Of a stretch of DNA of 64,000 bases, positions 50,846-63,300 are shown in pieces; the first letter of the stretch is position 1, and each line of letters opens with the position of its first letter. The notes under the pieces were generated by a model. The model did no database searches. It worked only from the letters and a program-made list of their open reading frames with translations, and had not been told where the DNA came from. The translations under genes were made by a program, and so were the position numbers. The DNA is from Heliocidaris tuberculata (taxonomy: Eukaryota > Echinodermata > Echinoidea > Camarodonta > Echinometridae): positions 66,985,427 to 67,049,426 of the forward strand of contig CM046832.1 in the NCBI GenBank assembly GCA_025618425.1, read 5' to 3'.

Positions 50846-52916
50846 AAATACAGTAACCAACCCCCACGTAGATGGCATCAATATTTGAAACCGAATCAAT
50901 CAAACGCAAATTTAAAAAAAAAATAATACAATATGCAATGACTAAGCACAAATTTTAGTCTTTAGACACCCATTTTCAAGATTAATGATAGGAATAAAAT
51001 AATGTATAAGGTAATTCTAGGTTATATCGTGCTGGTTAGGAAACCATTAATTTGTTTGCACACACACACACTAGTGTGCAGAATCTATGGAGGGGGCTGG
51101 GAAAGAAAGAATGTGACGAAATGAAGCTTATTTCATGATAATGCCTAAATTCAAGACTAGACCCAAGCTATGCTGATCTTTGTTGTTTTTTGGTCAACCA
51201 AATTTAATTTCATCACAACAACACCAGCTGCACATTCCGGACATTTTTGTTAATTTTCTTCTGCAATTCCATCCAGCAATACAAGTATTATTTTAGGTAT
51301 GTTGTTGTTGTTAATTGGTTTTTACAGACGTGTATAAATCAAATATGATTTTTTATATGTCACCCTCTGAAAGATGTGACTGAGATTAAAATAGGAAATA
51401 GAACTTTTGATTTCTTAGTACAGGGCAAATGGGCAAGTACCCCTCAAGATAGGTCACAGAGTTGCCAATTTATGTTTGACAGACTGCAACTTATAAAGTT
51501 CATAACTTTCTTATTTTTGAATTGGATTTTACTCAAAGTTTCATTGTTTTATTTCTCTCTTTTTTCTGTTTTTCTTAAAATCATCTTAATATCAGTGTGG
51601 CCTTCCCCTCATTGCAGCAGAAGAGACCTTTTAGGTTTCACACATATCAGTTCATTTCATTTAAACATTCTTTTGGATCAATGTGTAATGTAAGGGAGAA
51701 AGAGAGAGAGAGAGAGGAGGAAAGAGAAGGTGGAGAAGGTGGAATTAGAAATTCACCCTGCTTTTGATGGCATTTTCTGTCAAAATGTATGGAGGATACA
51801 TATAAATGTTGTAACAAGTGTGTGATGCATGTGTTAAAGTATCTAAATAATACTGAAATCGGGCTATTAAATTTTATCTTAAGGAAATTTTCAATGTAAT
51901 ACACAAAAATGAATAAATTATTCTTTCTTTTTACAAAACATTCTAAAGTTTGATCTTTTTGATAATCTGTGTAATAGTTATGAAATATCATCAGATATGA
52001 CATGGCATGAATGAAGGACTTGATTTATTCATCATCATGCATCTTGATTTGTCATGTTTGTGCAGTCTTTTCCAAATAGAACCTTTTTTAAGGAGTTTTT
52101 TGCAAATTATGGAGAATTGCTGTGTTTAGGTGTTCGTGTCGGCGTCGCCGCAACTCACTAGACCAGTTGACATGGTTGATTGATTCCGTATAGGGTTTTG
52201 ACGTCAACAAAATAGATGTATTGTCCTAATCGTCCTCTTAGACTTAGTCTCATTCATCAGTGTGTACGCACACACATGAGTGTTATTGAGGTGAATGAAC
52301 TTGAAGTCCCCATGGCGGTACATGCAATAAACTGATACTGTGTGGAGTGAATGACATGAATGAGAGGGGACCTATTTCACTATACTGCCGATGTATTATA
52401 CAAAAGAGCAATCAAGAGAGAGAAAAAATACAGTACTTTTTAGTCTATATCCATAATTTACGAAGAGCATAAATAAACTACACTACAGCCTACAGGTTCA
52501 GATAACAGATAGTTTTGGGAAGCCCTCAAAAACTTTTCATGAGATTTCTTTGATTTTACTTAATAAATAGCAGGGTACTAACAAAACTAAGATGCTGTGA
52601 AGTTTTTTCCTCCTCAAGTGAAATATTTATTGAATGAGAGGTGAAAAGTAATAAAAATCCCTGGCCCAAAAAAGAGGGGATGTAAATTCAAACAATGTGG
52701 CCACACACACTACTCACACGAGGATTGCTGTGTGTACAGAATACGCTACATAGTGCGAAGCACTGGGTTTATTGTGCGGAGAACCTTCGGGTGGATATGG
52801 TCTTAGCGTGATCGTGAGGCAGTGAAAAAGCCTTTATCAAGTGTTTCTTACAGCTATTTACACTAAAATTTGTTCGAAATCGTGAATGGAATGTTAAATA
52901 ATCTTGTATGATGGGG
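50846..52916. other. Gene-free AT-rich stretch upstream of IARS1 coding
   Basis: May be IARS1 intron or intergenic. Contains half of an AGGG-ended type palindrome near 51380-51610 (ends GTGTGGCCTTCCCCT) and a GAGAGA patch near 51700. Confidence 0.4.
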
Positions 52917-53346
52917 GGACCTAAAGCTACGCACTTTGTTTCCAGCGGCTAAAAGGTCACCTTTTCAATGATTAATGTGAATTTCTTTCATATATCTTGG
53001 TTCTACATACTGTTAAATAAAATCCCTGAGAAAATTACGACGGACAAATATCAATAACATTAATTTTCAAGTCGATGTCGATACCCATGTCGAATTTGGT
53101 CGAAAAAATTGAAAGGGTCCTTAAGCTACGCACATGTAATAAATGAATGCAAATCTTGATTTTGAAGCTGACTAATGCGAATTTCACCCGATTTCAAAAT
53201 AGTGATAATATCACCAAAAATGAAGGAAAATTACTCATACTTTTTGGCGAACGTAAATGATAATCTCGCTGCTCAGTCACACCAGAAGTTTGGCGCATTG
53301 AACGCGTCGTATTGCGCGTATTTGCGGGGTGCGTAGCTTTAGGACC
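52917..53346. mobile_element. 430-bp foldback element with GCTACGCAC ends
   Basis: GGACCTAAAGCTACGCAC at the left and GTGCGTAGCTTTAGGACC at the right pair over 17 of 18 bp. An internal AAGCTACGCAC copy lies near 53123 and a partial duplicate of the right end follows at 53347-53370. Confidence 0.65.
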
Positions 53347-53370
53347 TGCGTAGCTTTAGCCTTTAGGACC

Positions 53371-56133
53371 CCTGACCATACATGTGTCTTACAATAAAAG
53401 GAGAATAGTATGTGACTATGTTAGATAAGTTTCTTGCCAGTATGATTTTTGCTACCAGTACCAAGACTGGCTATGAGCTTTAAAATAATAATTAAAATTA
53501 AAAAAAAAAAAATGTGTAGATCTAGTCTAGATCTAGACTTATCAATAAACTGATTATAAATGAACGCAGATGATATCAACCATGTCAACATTACATTTTT
53601 TCAAAATAACCTATACCTAGTACATTGGATGAGTGGTTCCAAGCTGGAAAATAGAGTCGCGAACGTACGTGGAGCCCGACGCGACGCGAAGCGCCGCGCC
53701 CATATCCCGACAATAAGCGAGAAGAAATCACCGCGCTATGAACGAGTGCTCCTATCTGCACAATAAGCGCATGCAGGCTAGTCTAGATTCTATCCGTTTT
53801 TTATATTTGGCTTATTCCCTAACGCTGCTCTTTCTCTACATGCATATCCCACACAGAGCGCGACTCTCCACTAATCGCGCGATCCCCACAATTTCAACCG
53901 TCGAAAAAAAACGTCTAGAAGCTTTTGCCATGATGCGGGGTCAAAAGTTCACGCTAATATATTCTGACGTAATGCCTTGTCGCACGCTGTAATGAATATG
54001 CATAAGTAAGATCGTCGATTCAGTGTGTGTGTGCGTGTGTGTGTGCGTGGGTGTGTGTGTGTGCAAGGAGTTATCACAGAACTTTGATTTGATAACTCTT
54101 TGGTGTGTGTCTTTGTTAACTTTCTGTAGTATCTGCACTGATTCCAAAAATGACCCTACTCATGTCACGGTTATCCCTCTGCCTTTTATTTGGACAGGCA
54201 GCGGAAAAGCTTTGACCACTTATTGACCAAAATAACCATTTTGGTTACACATTGTTTCATTGAATCAGAGCAAAGAAGGATTTGGTAGGCCCCCAAAATA
54301 ACAATTTGTGTCCCTTTCCCCCGAAATGTGATTTAATTTTTTAAATCAGCATCATTAAAGGGGTGGGTCTCGATATCCAAAATTGATGTGAAAATGTGTG
54401 TAGGTTCCAAAACAATAAAATTATTCATTGTACTTTAATCGTTTTGACCATTTCGATTATTATGCCCACTTTGATCCACTATGACTACATGATTGTATTT
54501 GCAAATTTTTATGAGAAACTGAAAATTAGTGAGCAGCAACGGACTTCCTCTCCAAAAGAACAATTTTGGGGGGGAAGATTATTTTGACAAACTTAATTAC
54601 CCAGAAGTATCTAAGTATACTTTTGCTCTGATTCCAAGAATGTCAGTCGAATAGGCCTTACTCAGGACATTCTGGTCGTTATGGTCACTTTTTGACTCGG
54701 AATAACCATTACACCACTCCTTCTATGTCCGAAATCAATTATTGGATGTATCTATTCCGTTCTGAAAATGTCGGTAATATGACTATTTTGCTTATTTTCT
54801 GTTAGAAACTTGAAACTTATGAAATCTAAAGCTTGTTTTGAAATTCAAAATGTCTGATAGGGAAGCCAATTTATCTGACTAACATTTGCAAGTAAAAGTA
54901 TAAGACAAGATCATGTTGTTCTGATATTGATAGAAAAAGAATAATGAGAAGTCAACACAAATATCTATCTCCCACTCTAATAAATGGAGCATTTCATTCA
55001 TTCTCATTTAAATAAGTAACCATGACAACCATGTTTTATCATTTTTCAGTACACCCAGTTATACCCTCCAAAATAAACATAAAGCAATCCATCACAGCTA
55101 ATCACTTATTTTTACAAGCCTCCCAAATTGGAAAATTTTGAAATGTCCGTCCGTGACGCGAACTGATCACACTCTTATGTCGTTTTCCCCAAGTTTCATA
55201 ATTCCGAAGTGTCGTTACTTCGAAGGTTCGTAATTCCATATATAATCTAAAAACTGAAGTGTTAAATCACCATTTAAAAGTGCCGAGGAGTGACCACTTT
55301 TTTCAAAATTCGTGTTTTGAAGTGACTTCGGAACCTCAGGAATTATGAACCTTCTGAAAATACATGCACGAGTGCGTCCCTTTAGATAAGCTCAAACGTA
55401 CAACACTGTGAATTTTCATGTTATTGCGATTCAAGAATAGTTTTGTTTTGACATTCATATATGTTGTCAAATGTATACATTGGTGCACTCAGTGCCGTGA
55501 AATTAAGAGGCAAGGGATTTCTGTCCGTTCCCTTAGTTTGAGATTCATGCCTTCCGTGCCCTTGCCTTCATGGGAAGGGAAAAATATTAATCCTTTTTCA
55601 GGTACACGACCTCCTCCTCCCCCCCCCCCCCCCCCCCCACCCACTTGTTACCTCCCTCTTTGTCCCGACTGGGTATGCATGACCCTGTAATAATTATATG
55701 CGCCACTTTGCATAATATAGAAACATGCCAATGAGGATTGGCGGATGGAATCGGGTCATGGCGGAGATTACAAGTCCAAGTTGATTTTTGCGTTTATCTG
55801 CCTGATTATTAAAAATTTTAATCTTCTTTTTTTTAGTGGAGGAGGGAATCTCATAAAAAAATCCAAACATTAAAAACTATGTTGGTTTATTCAACGGTCA
55901 AAATACTACCAAACCGAGTCTAGCAGGATCAAAAAGGTGTGATCCGAACATACAGCTCTGTTTATTATTCCACATATTGAATGAAATAAGAACAAAAGGG
56001 ACAAGCATAGCAATACAAATTATAAAACAGAACGAAGAAATAAAAATTGATATGTGGTATGGGGGTGGTAACAGAGGCTAATTTACCTATCAAAGGTCAA
56101 TCCCCAACTTGAACATTGAAATATAGGCAAGTT
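53371..56133. other. Gene-free stretch
   Basis: A CpG-rich patch at 53650-53760, (TG)n at 54023-54063 and a poly-C tract at 55616-55638. No exon recognised; a non-coding 5' exon of IARS1 could lie here unseen. Confidence 0.4.
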
Positions 56134-56222
56134 AATTATTGTTATAAACAGTTCAATACAAGATCTAATACTACTATAGCAGTATTAAATCTTGTATTAT
56201 TGAACTGTCTACAACAAATATT
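56134..56222. repeat. 89-nt near-perfect hairpin
   Basis: Two arms of about 40 nt pair with one 3-nt bulge and few mismatches around an 8-nt loop (56173-56180). Either a tiny MITE or a structured RNA. Confidence 0.7.
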
Positions 56223-56559
56223 GCTTCTGATATATGTTTACAATGATGAAAAGCTCCAACAGAACACTGTTTTAAACATTAGAAACCTTTTTTAAAATAT
56301 TGCAACATAATTATCTGTCTATAATGTCAAGTACATGTAGTCATTTTCTACCATAAGACAATGACCAAAATAATTATATACTATAGGGACAAGGCCACAT
56401 TTTCTTGCCTTTTCAAAAAATGATGGTCATATGGTCAAAATACCCTTGATGGTCGAAATGGTCAACAATGCTGAAATAATATCCAGTAAACGTTATTATG
56501 TCTTAATTAACATGACATCTCCATAAAGAACTGGAATAACGTGAAATGGCCAATCGTCA

Positions 56560-57600
56560 CTAAAATGTCGTTTGTTGGTTCAATGAATCAGCACAGCAAA
56601 AGCCGCCTTGTCTGCGTGCGAAGCCCTGCCTGCCTTTGTTGAGCTCTGCATGGCCTGCCCGGCCCGCACCGTGCCCGCAATGCCCCGATCAAACACCACT
56701 GAAAAACTGAATATTACGTAATCACTCATGAATGATGCATATTCTTCGTCCAATCAGCGCAGATCGAGCGGGTCTATTCTCCCCGAAAAATTTCGGGAAC
56801 GGTCGTTAAAGGGGCAGTCTAATGACAACTCATGGGGAAATGAAATCGTGCGGAATTTGCAAAAGGCTCGTTTACTTGTACACATAGCACGCCCGTTGTG
56901 CGAGGCCGTCGGACTAAGGTCATAAATGATCGGACGGCACGAAGTTGACCGAACTGGAGCTCGGCGAATACTTCGGGTTTAACCAGTCCCGGGCTCTTAG
57001 TCTTGTAACTGGTTGTAACCTCGTTCCCCCAAACAAGTTTAGTGTAATGCTGAAATATTTCCAAATACAAAACACGGTTAACTTCTGGTTGATTAGTCTA
57101 GCCATTGCTTCTGCACTGCCCTGCCGCGACTCGTTGTCGCCACGATTACGTAACTAATCCCAGGCTCTACCAGAGAGCTGGCTCTGTAATTACTTTTCCA
57201 TATGTTTGATTACTTTCCCACCGCGCGAAATTTAAAACACAAGCCAGTCTTATCTCAGAGGTGGTCCAATATGAATCACATGTTTTAGCACGTGCGATGG
57301 AAGTCCTTGTGTCGAAGTGACACGAAGCTCCGAGTATATTTTCCTCTCTCATCGGAAATCGCCCATGCAGGCCTACCAAAGTATCCCTTTAAACTGGCAA
57401 ATGCGACTGGACTGTTTGCGAGGGTCGATTTGGAAGGGCTATATCAGTTTTAGCGTTGGGGGTGTATTATTTTCTCAACGGATCATATCGCGTTCGTGCG
57501 CGAACAGTCCAGGCAGTGGACTACATGCAGGCTGGCCTGGGGCCTCGGGCTTGGAACGTCGCGTTTCTCTCTAGACTCTAAGTCTAACTTCTACCCGTCC
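56560..57600. other. CpG-richer stretch, possible promoter region
   Basis: Clearly richer in C, G and CpG than flanks, with a CCAAT box in CGTCCAATCAGCGC near 56749. No transcript start or exon can be assigned; it could serve IARS1 (minus) or an unseen transcript. Confidence 0.25.
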
Positions 57601-58358
57601 GGTCATGATGTTTAAAAATAATAAAAAACAAACGCACTTTAACAAAAGGTGCACAAGTATGTTATTAATTGAAATAATGTGATCAGAAATTATTCGAATT
57701 GCAAATTTAGATAAAAACAAACAACTTACCGGTACTTAATTTTCAGAATACCAGTATTCTCTGCACATACGTACACACGTGTAACGTAACGGTAGTACAC
57801 AGTTGAAGTAAGAGACCGAATCAGAATAAATGGACCATTATGGTGTGGCTTGGTTGTGCCATTTTACTAAAGTACTTGTAAACACCACCTAAAATATAGC
57901 CTTGGTACTTTTATGTTGCAATCATTCCCATTTACAACCATCGAATTTGTATTACTTTGTAATTTTCAACTGATTTCATCATCTTCTACTGAACATATCT
58001 AGTAACTTCAGCCTGGAGCTTTAAATCTATGGTAGCCTTAATGTGCATACCTACCAATCATCGATGCTCAATATATATCTATCATGCCAATGTACATTTA
58101 TCATGGAAAAAACTGGAAGGCCATTTCTGTTTTAAACGATGTAAAAATACAAATTTAGAACAGAAAAATGTGTCTGTATCTGATGTCAGAGAGTGCATTT
58201 ATCACAATTTACAGTTACAAACCTCTTCCATTACACAATAAAATATAAAATGGAAAGGAGGCACTGCTGACTGAAGTTTAAACACTTCTTTATTCCGACA
58301 CTTACAAGCTCTAAGAAAATCATGTTTGCTATATCATATGCTGTGAGTGTATGTGACT

Positions 58359-58612
58359 TAAGCATGGGTCACATTTGATGGATTACGATAATGATAACAA
58401 GATTTTTCATAATAGGTACACCCAGTTGCTCTACTATTAAAATTTAGACGTGAACATACACACACACACCATAATAGTAGGGTGTACCTTTAATTGAAAA
58501 TCTTGTCGTTTACAGACATGAGCATACTCCAATGTACACACCATATAGTAGGGTGTACAATTGAAAATCTCATTATCTTTATCTTTATCAGTCATATGTG
58601 ACCCAGGCTTTA
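58359..58612. mobile_element. 254-bp palindromic MITE
   Basis: AAGCATGGGTCACATTTGAT at the left faces ATCAGTCATATGTGACCCAG at the right. Internal AATAGTAGGGTGTAC segments are duplicated. Confidence 0.7.
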
Positions 58613-60386
58613 ATGTGGAGTCTTCCCTGGCTTGATGTTCGTTTTGATAAAGGCAGAGAAATATTAGAAATTGACAAGTGACACAGCAGTCAGAGGAAAT
58701 CCAATAAAGGATTAAAAAATAACCATGTTCTCAATTTGTGAACAGTAAAATTCAAAATTACATCCTTGTGCTCTCCATTGTTGAGTACTAGAAATTTCAT
58801 ATACCATAAATATTCATTTTCATTTTCTCTTCAAAGAAAATATTCACATACTTGTGCCTCAGATACTTGTAAATCACTGGACACGTGATTTCATACAACC
58901 CCTCTCAGAAATACATGTAGCTTTATTCTTTTATCAACAAAAAAGGATATCAATTTTAAGACAAAACAAAATATTAGAACTGCGCACTAGGAAAATCACA
59001 AAGTTGCCCATTTCCTTCTTTTCTTTTAAAATTCATAGCATTCTTATCCTCCAAGACTGTCTCCAAACTTTCATTTAGTTTCATTGATCTGTTTTACTCT
59101 GTTTCTGCTTTTATTGAAACCAACTTTATATCAGAGTGGACTTCTCATTTAAATTTTATAAATTATTCTATTTGTAAGCACTTCCTCAAACCCATAAGGA
59201 ATAAGTGTTAAAACTGGCATTTTGCCACTGTTGATATCCCAAATTAACATGTACATGTGCAAAAATAATACTTCAGGACACATCTTGATTGGAATGAAAT
59301 CAAATCTATTACTAGAAATAAGTTACAGAATGAAGATCTCCATTTTAATATACACATGTATGTACAACATATCAATACAATTAGACAATATCATGAACAT
59401 ATAAATTAACCCATGAGTGTGAGAAAGAAAGAATTGGAGAGAGAGAGAGAGAAAGCGGAGCATAATTTATAAGCTGCAAAGACTGATGAAAATAATAATA
59501 CATGTATAAAGATTGGCAATAAGTGTAAACGAAGTTCATGCTCATACAATTTTCTCATTCAATCCATTTTACGTGTACTTTTACTTTAAAAAGTGTGATA
59601 AAAAAAAGAAAAAAAGGATTGTTACACAGAATGTCATACATTTATACCCCCTCACCCCCTAAAAATATCAAAGAGTAAAATTTATGGCAGGGTGAATGAA
59701 TTTTAATATTTAAAAAAATTATAATAATTCAGATGATGTATCACTCTCAAGTGAATAAGTTTAAACATCACTCTATTCATAAGGGCTTCGATGCAGGGTG
59801 GTGTGGAACCAACCATTGAATAAAACATTTCTGTTGGGAAATCTTGAATTTTGTCTGCAAATCAATCATTTCTGATCCTGTCATCACAAACAAAAAGTAA
59901 TAAAATCTGATCATCTTTTCTTTTTCTTGTAAGCTAATTCAGTCTGACATCCCTATTCATAATGGTTTATCAACACCCCTCTGTAAGCATCATAAGGTAG
60001 AAAAATAAAATTCATAAAGAGCAGATAAATAATGAATGAAATCAACATTCAATGACAGAAGTTTTAACATTATACATTAAAAAAAAAAAAATACATACAA
60101 GCAAATTCTTGTCAACTGAAATTCAAAATTTAGGAAATGTAATGAAAAAGAAAAAAGGGGGAGTCTACTGGTAAATAAAATCTTATATGAAGTAAACAAA
60201 AAAATAAAAAAAAAATAAAAAAAAATTATATATATATTGGTATTTCATCCATATCAACAGCCAGGAATGAATTACATGAAATCACAACCTTGAAAAATTG
60301 AAAATAATGATAGAAAAAAATCCCTTTTGTACTCCCTAAATTCATAAATAAACTTCTAGATTTAGATATTAATATATATTCATACA
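58613..60386. other. AT-rich stretch beyond SELENOK 3' end
   Basis: Includes a half-palindrome of the AGGG type near 58950-59155, a GA run near 59437-59452, and otherwise nothing recognised. Confidence 0.4.
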
Positions 60387-60392
60387 TTTAAT
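60387..60392 (-). promoter_or_regulatory. SELENOK: Candidate SELENOK poly(A) signal
   Basis: ATTAAA on the minus strand, 121 nt beyond the SECIS. Variant hexamer in an AT-rich context, so the true cleavage site could be elsewhere. Confidence 0.3.
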
Positions 60393-63300
60393 GTACATTG
60401 AAATATAAATTATATTTCAATATATATTAAGAGTATAATTTAAAACAAAATAGTGATATACAATATTCTCTTCAAAATCAGTTTTGAAGAGAATATTATA
60501 ACATACATGTATGTATCTGTTGTTTTTCATCAGTCAAGTTAGCCTCAAGTTTTTGAGTTTACTAACAAGACGTCATTATCAGATACTTCAACAAATTCAA
60601 TGGGGGACCACTCAGAAATATCAATAAATAAAATTCTTTACCAAACATGTACATATTCTTATTCTAACAATTATCTGAAATTCTTTTCTTTGATTCTCAA
60701 CTCAAATACAAATAAATAACTGCTTAAAAATTAGCTAAAAATATTTAACAACTAAACTGTGAGATTATTATTGCACTTGGCTGCATTTTTGCTTGCTCAT
60801 ATTGAACAATGTACCTATGCAAATCATAATTTTGGTCTTTTGAACCATTGCTGTTATCACTACTCTCATTACAAAGTAAGCCAATGCACTTCCAAGAACA
60901 CACTTGCATTCAGTTTCAAGCTTATTCAGGAACTTTCTATTGTACGTGTATGGCCAGTTTAAACTCAAAATATTTGCAGCACTAATGATACAACGACAAA
61001 AAAAAAAAAAAAAAAATACTACTTGACTGAGTTTTCACCATGATCATCAATTAAGAAATATACATAGCATTGGCACATATCAGTCACCCTTTGCAGCGTA
61101 AGTTTGATCACACAGACACATGTAATTCTTACCTAAAAAGAAATGGGCATAATGCGGAGATTGAACTATTTTTCCTGAGTTTTAGGTACAGCACTATATT
61201 GAGCTAATGGGATAATAACAGCAAACTATAGACTGGTAAGATTGGAAATGACAAAAATTATTCTATGCAAAAAATCCTTTGATGTATAGGAACAAGCCAT
61301 CTGTGACTGGAAGACTCAATGACCATCTGAATGAATTTTGCATTTGTTGATATTTCTGGTGGTGTCCAAGGCCTACTCCTTGCATCTGGCCAAGGAGAAG
61401 GCATTTACCTGTAAGGGAAAAACAAAGGAAGATGAGGAAGGTTATGATGTACTTAAACTCAGAATATGTCATATGCAGGACTTGCAGCACAAGCAGAATA
61501 GTCTTAATTTCCTAAGATAAGAAGCATCCCAGTCTATCATCATGTAGAAAAGAAAGTGTCTTCCATTTGAATTCAGCCTTTCAATTACATTCCTGTCCAG
61601 ATTCAGATTTAACCTTATAAATTTTGTACAATCAAAGATCACAATGGCCCATATATATATATATACATCTTTATTCACATCTTGGTGATCCAGGAATAAA
61701 ATGATAGGTTCCCTTATCATGGCTGCCCACCGGATGTCATTCCATGGAGACAAACAAGGATAGTCAGGCACATAAATGCACAAAACAGGCTCAGTCATAG
61801 TCTCTAGGTACATACAAAACTTAATGACATTGACACTGGGGTGCAAGTGTCAAACACAAGGCTTTGGATTTGTATAAAATGAAAAAAAAATGTTGACAAA
61901 ACAATCATCAAATTTAAACATCCAGTCTGTATCTAGAGCATTGTCTTGACATCTTATGGATAGCCGACTAATTTCATTATTCACTGTTTACTTTGGCATG
62001 AATTCTTTTTAATCAAACAAATCAATTGGCAAAATGGGAGTATTGATGCCTGATGAGTTGCAGCATTACTCACCTTCCTCATCCACCCCCTGCAGCAGGT
62101 GGGGGAGCTGGTCCTGATCCTCTGCCTCCAAATCCTCCCATTCGTCTCCTTGGTGGGGGAGGGGGTCCACCGGGTCTGCAGGTGTGATACCAATAAATAA
62201 GCATTAAAACTTAACACTGACAACTTTGACAACTGCCAATATTTAACAAAGAAAATAAGAAACGCACTTTTAATAAAAGTGTAAAGGCCACCGCACACCT
62301 TACGATCCGACTGGCCTGCGACCAGTCTGTGATTGAGTGAGGGGAGATGAATCGCAGGGCAGTCACATGCCTCGACACCGACTACTGTTGTCTGCGATTT
62401 GCGCATGCGCTCTTCGCTTTTTGTCATACCAATACTGCTGTATGATTGGCTGGAAGTTGGATTGAGCCTACGATCCAGTTATAGAGATTCAACATGTCAA
62501 ATCCTTATGACTGACCTTGCGATTTATATCTGACTGGTTTGCGACTCACATGCTGACAAGAGCTGTGACGTCACATCTTCCCTCACTCAATTGCAGACCG
62601 GTCGTAGACCAGTAAGATCGTAAGGTGTGCGGTGGCCTTAACACATTCTGAATTTTTCAGACAGTTGGGTCATGAATGGTTTTTTTTATAGGGTTGAATC
62701 AAGTTTATTTAATCACATGAACGATTTGATTATTTTTTTACCACTCATGATTAAGTGAGTTTGCTCTACATGATGTCACTTGATCAATTTTGTCTACCAG
62801 TAAATGTTTTGGTCATTTATGTCACATTTATTTCCCCTAATTTTGAGCATTGGAAAGCTTGATGCTTAGTTTTGGTTGTCTTAGACAGGTAACCCTTAAA
62901 GCCTGTAGTAAACTGTTTTGAGCCATGGATACAATTTGATTTCAAATTCTGTGATACAACTAATCATCATTAAGCCTTCTTCAAATTTGGATGTACATAA
63001 ACATAATATACAGTAGATATAGGCTTTCAAGACTCACCCTCTCCTGTTGCCAGTAAGGCCTTGTCTGTAGTCTGAGGAGTATCCGGTGCCTTTATTTGTT
63101 AACTCAGGCTGCAGTTTCAAGGAAAAAATAACAGTTTTAAATTGGAGAAACATAATCAAAGATCTATATGATCTTAAAAAAGAAAGGTTTCATTAATGTT
63201 TGTTTTGTTTTGTTTGATTGATTTTATTTCTGCATTCAATAGCATGATACAAAATATAATATTACAGAAAAAAGTATATAAACATATTGTCAGACATTAA

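Noticed and set aside
49328..50951. Open frames with VCVCVSVRPSVRP-like peptides
   Set aside because: Translations of GTGT and CCGT simple repeats inside the higher-order array, repeated in each super-unit.
61469..61846. 125-codon minus-strand open frame downstream of SELENOK
   Set aside because: It lies between the SELENOK stop and its SECIS, has no recognisable domain and composition expected of AT-rich UTR.
61890..62060. Other ATGA-type SECIS-like starts in the SELENOK 3' UTR
   Set aside because: Sites such as the one near 61900 lack the apical AA at the right spacing, the 3' TGA or a pairable helix; only 60513-60586 meets all rules.
61981..62427. 148-codon minus-strand open frame overlapping the last SELENOK exon
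   Set aside because: It reads the exon in a different frame and runs through the intron and MITE; the SELENOK frame with Sec explains the exon.
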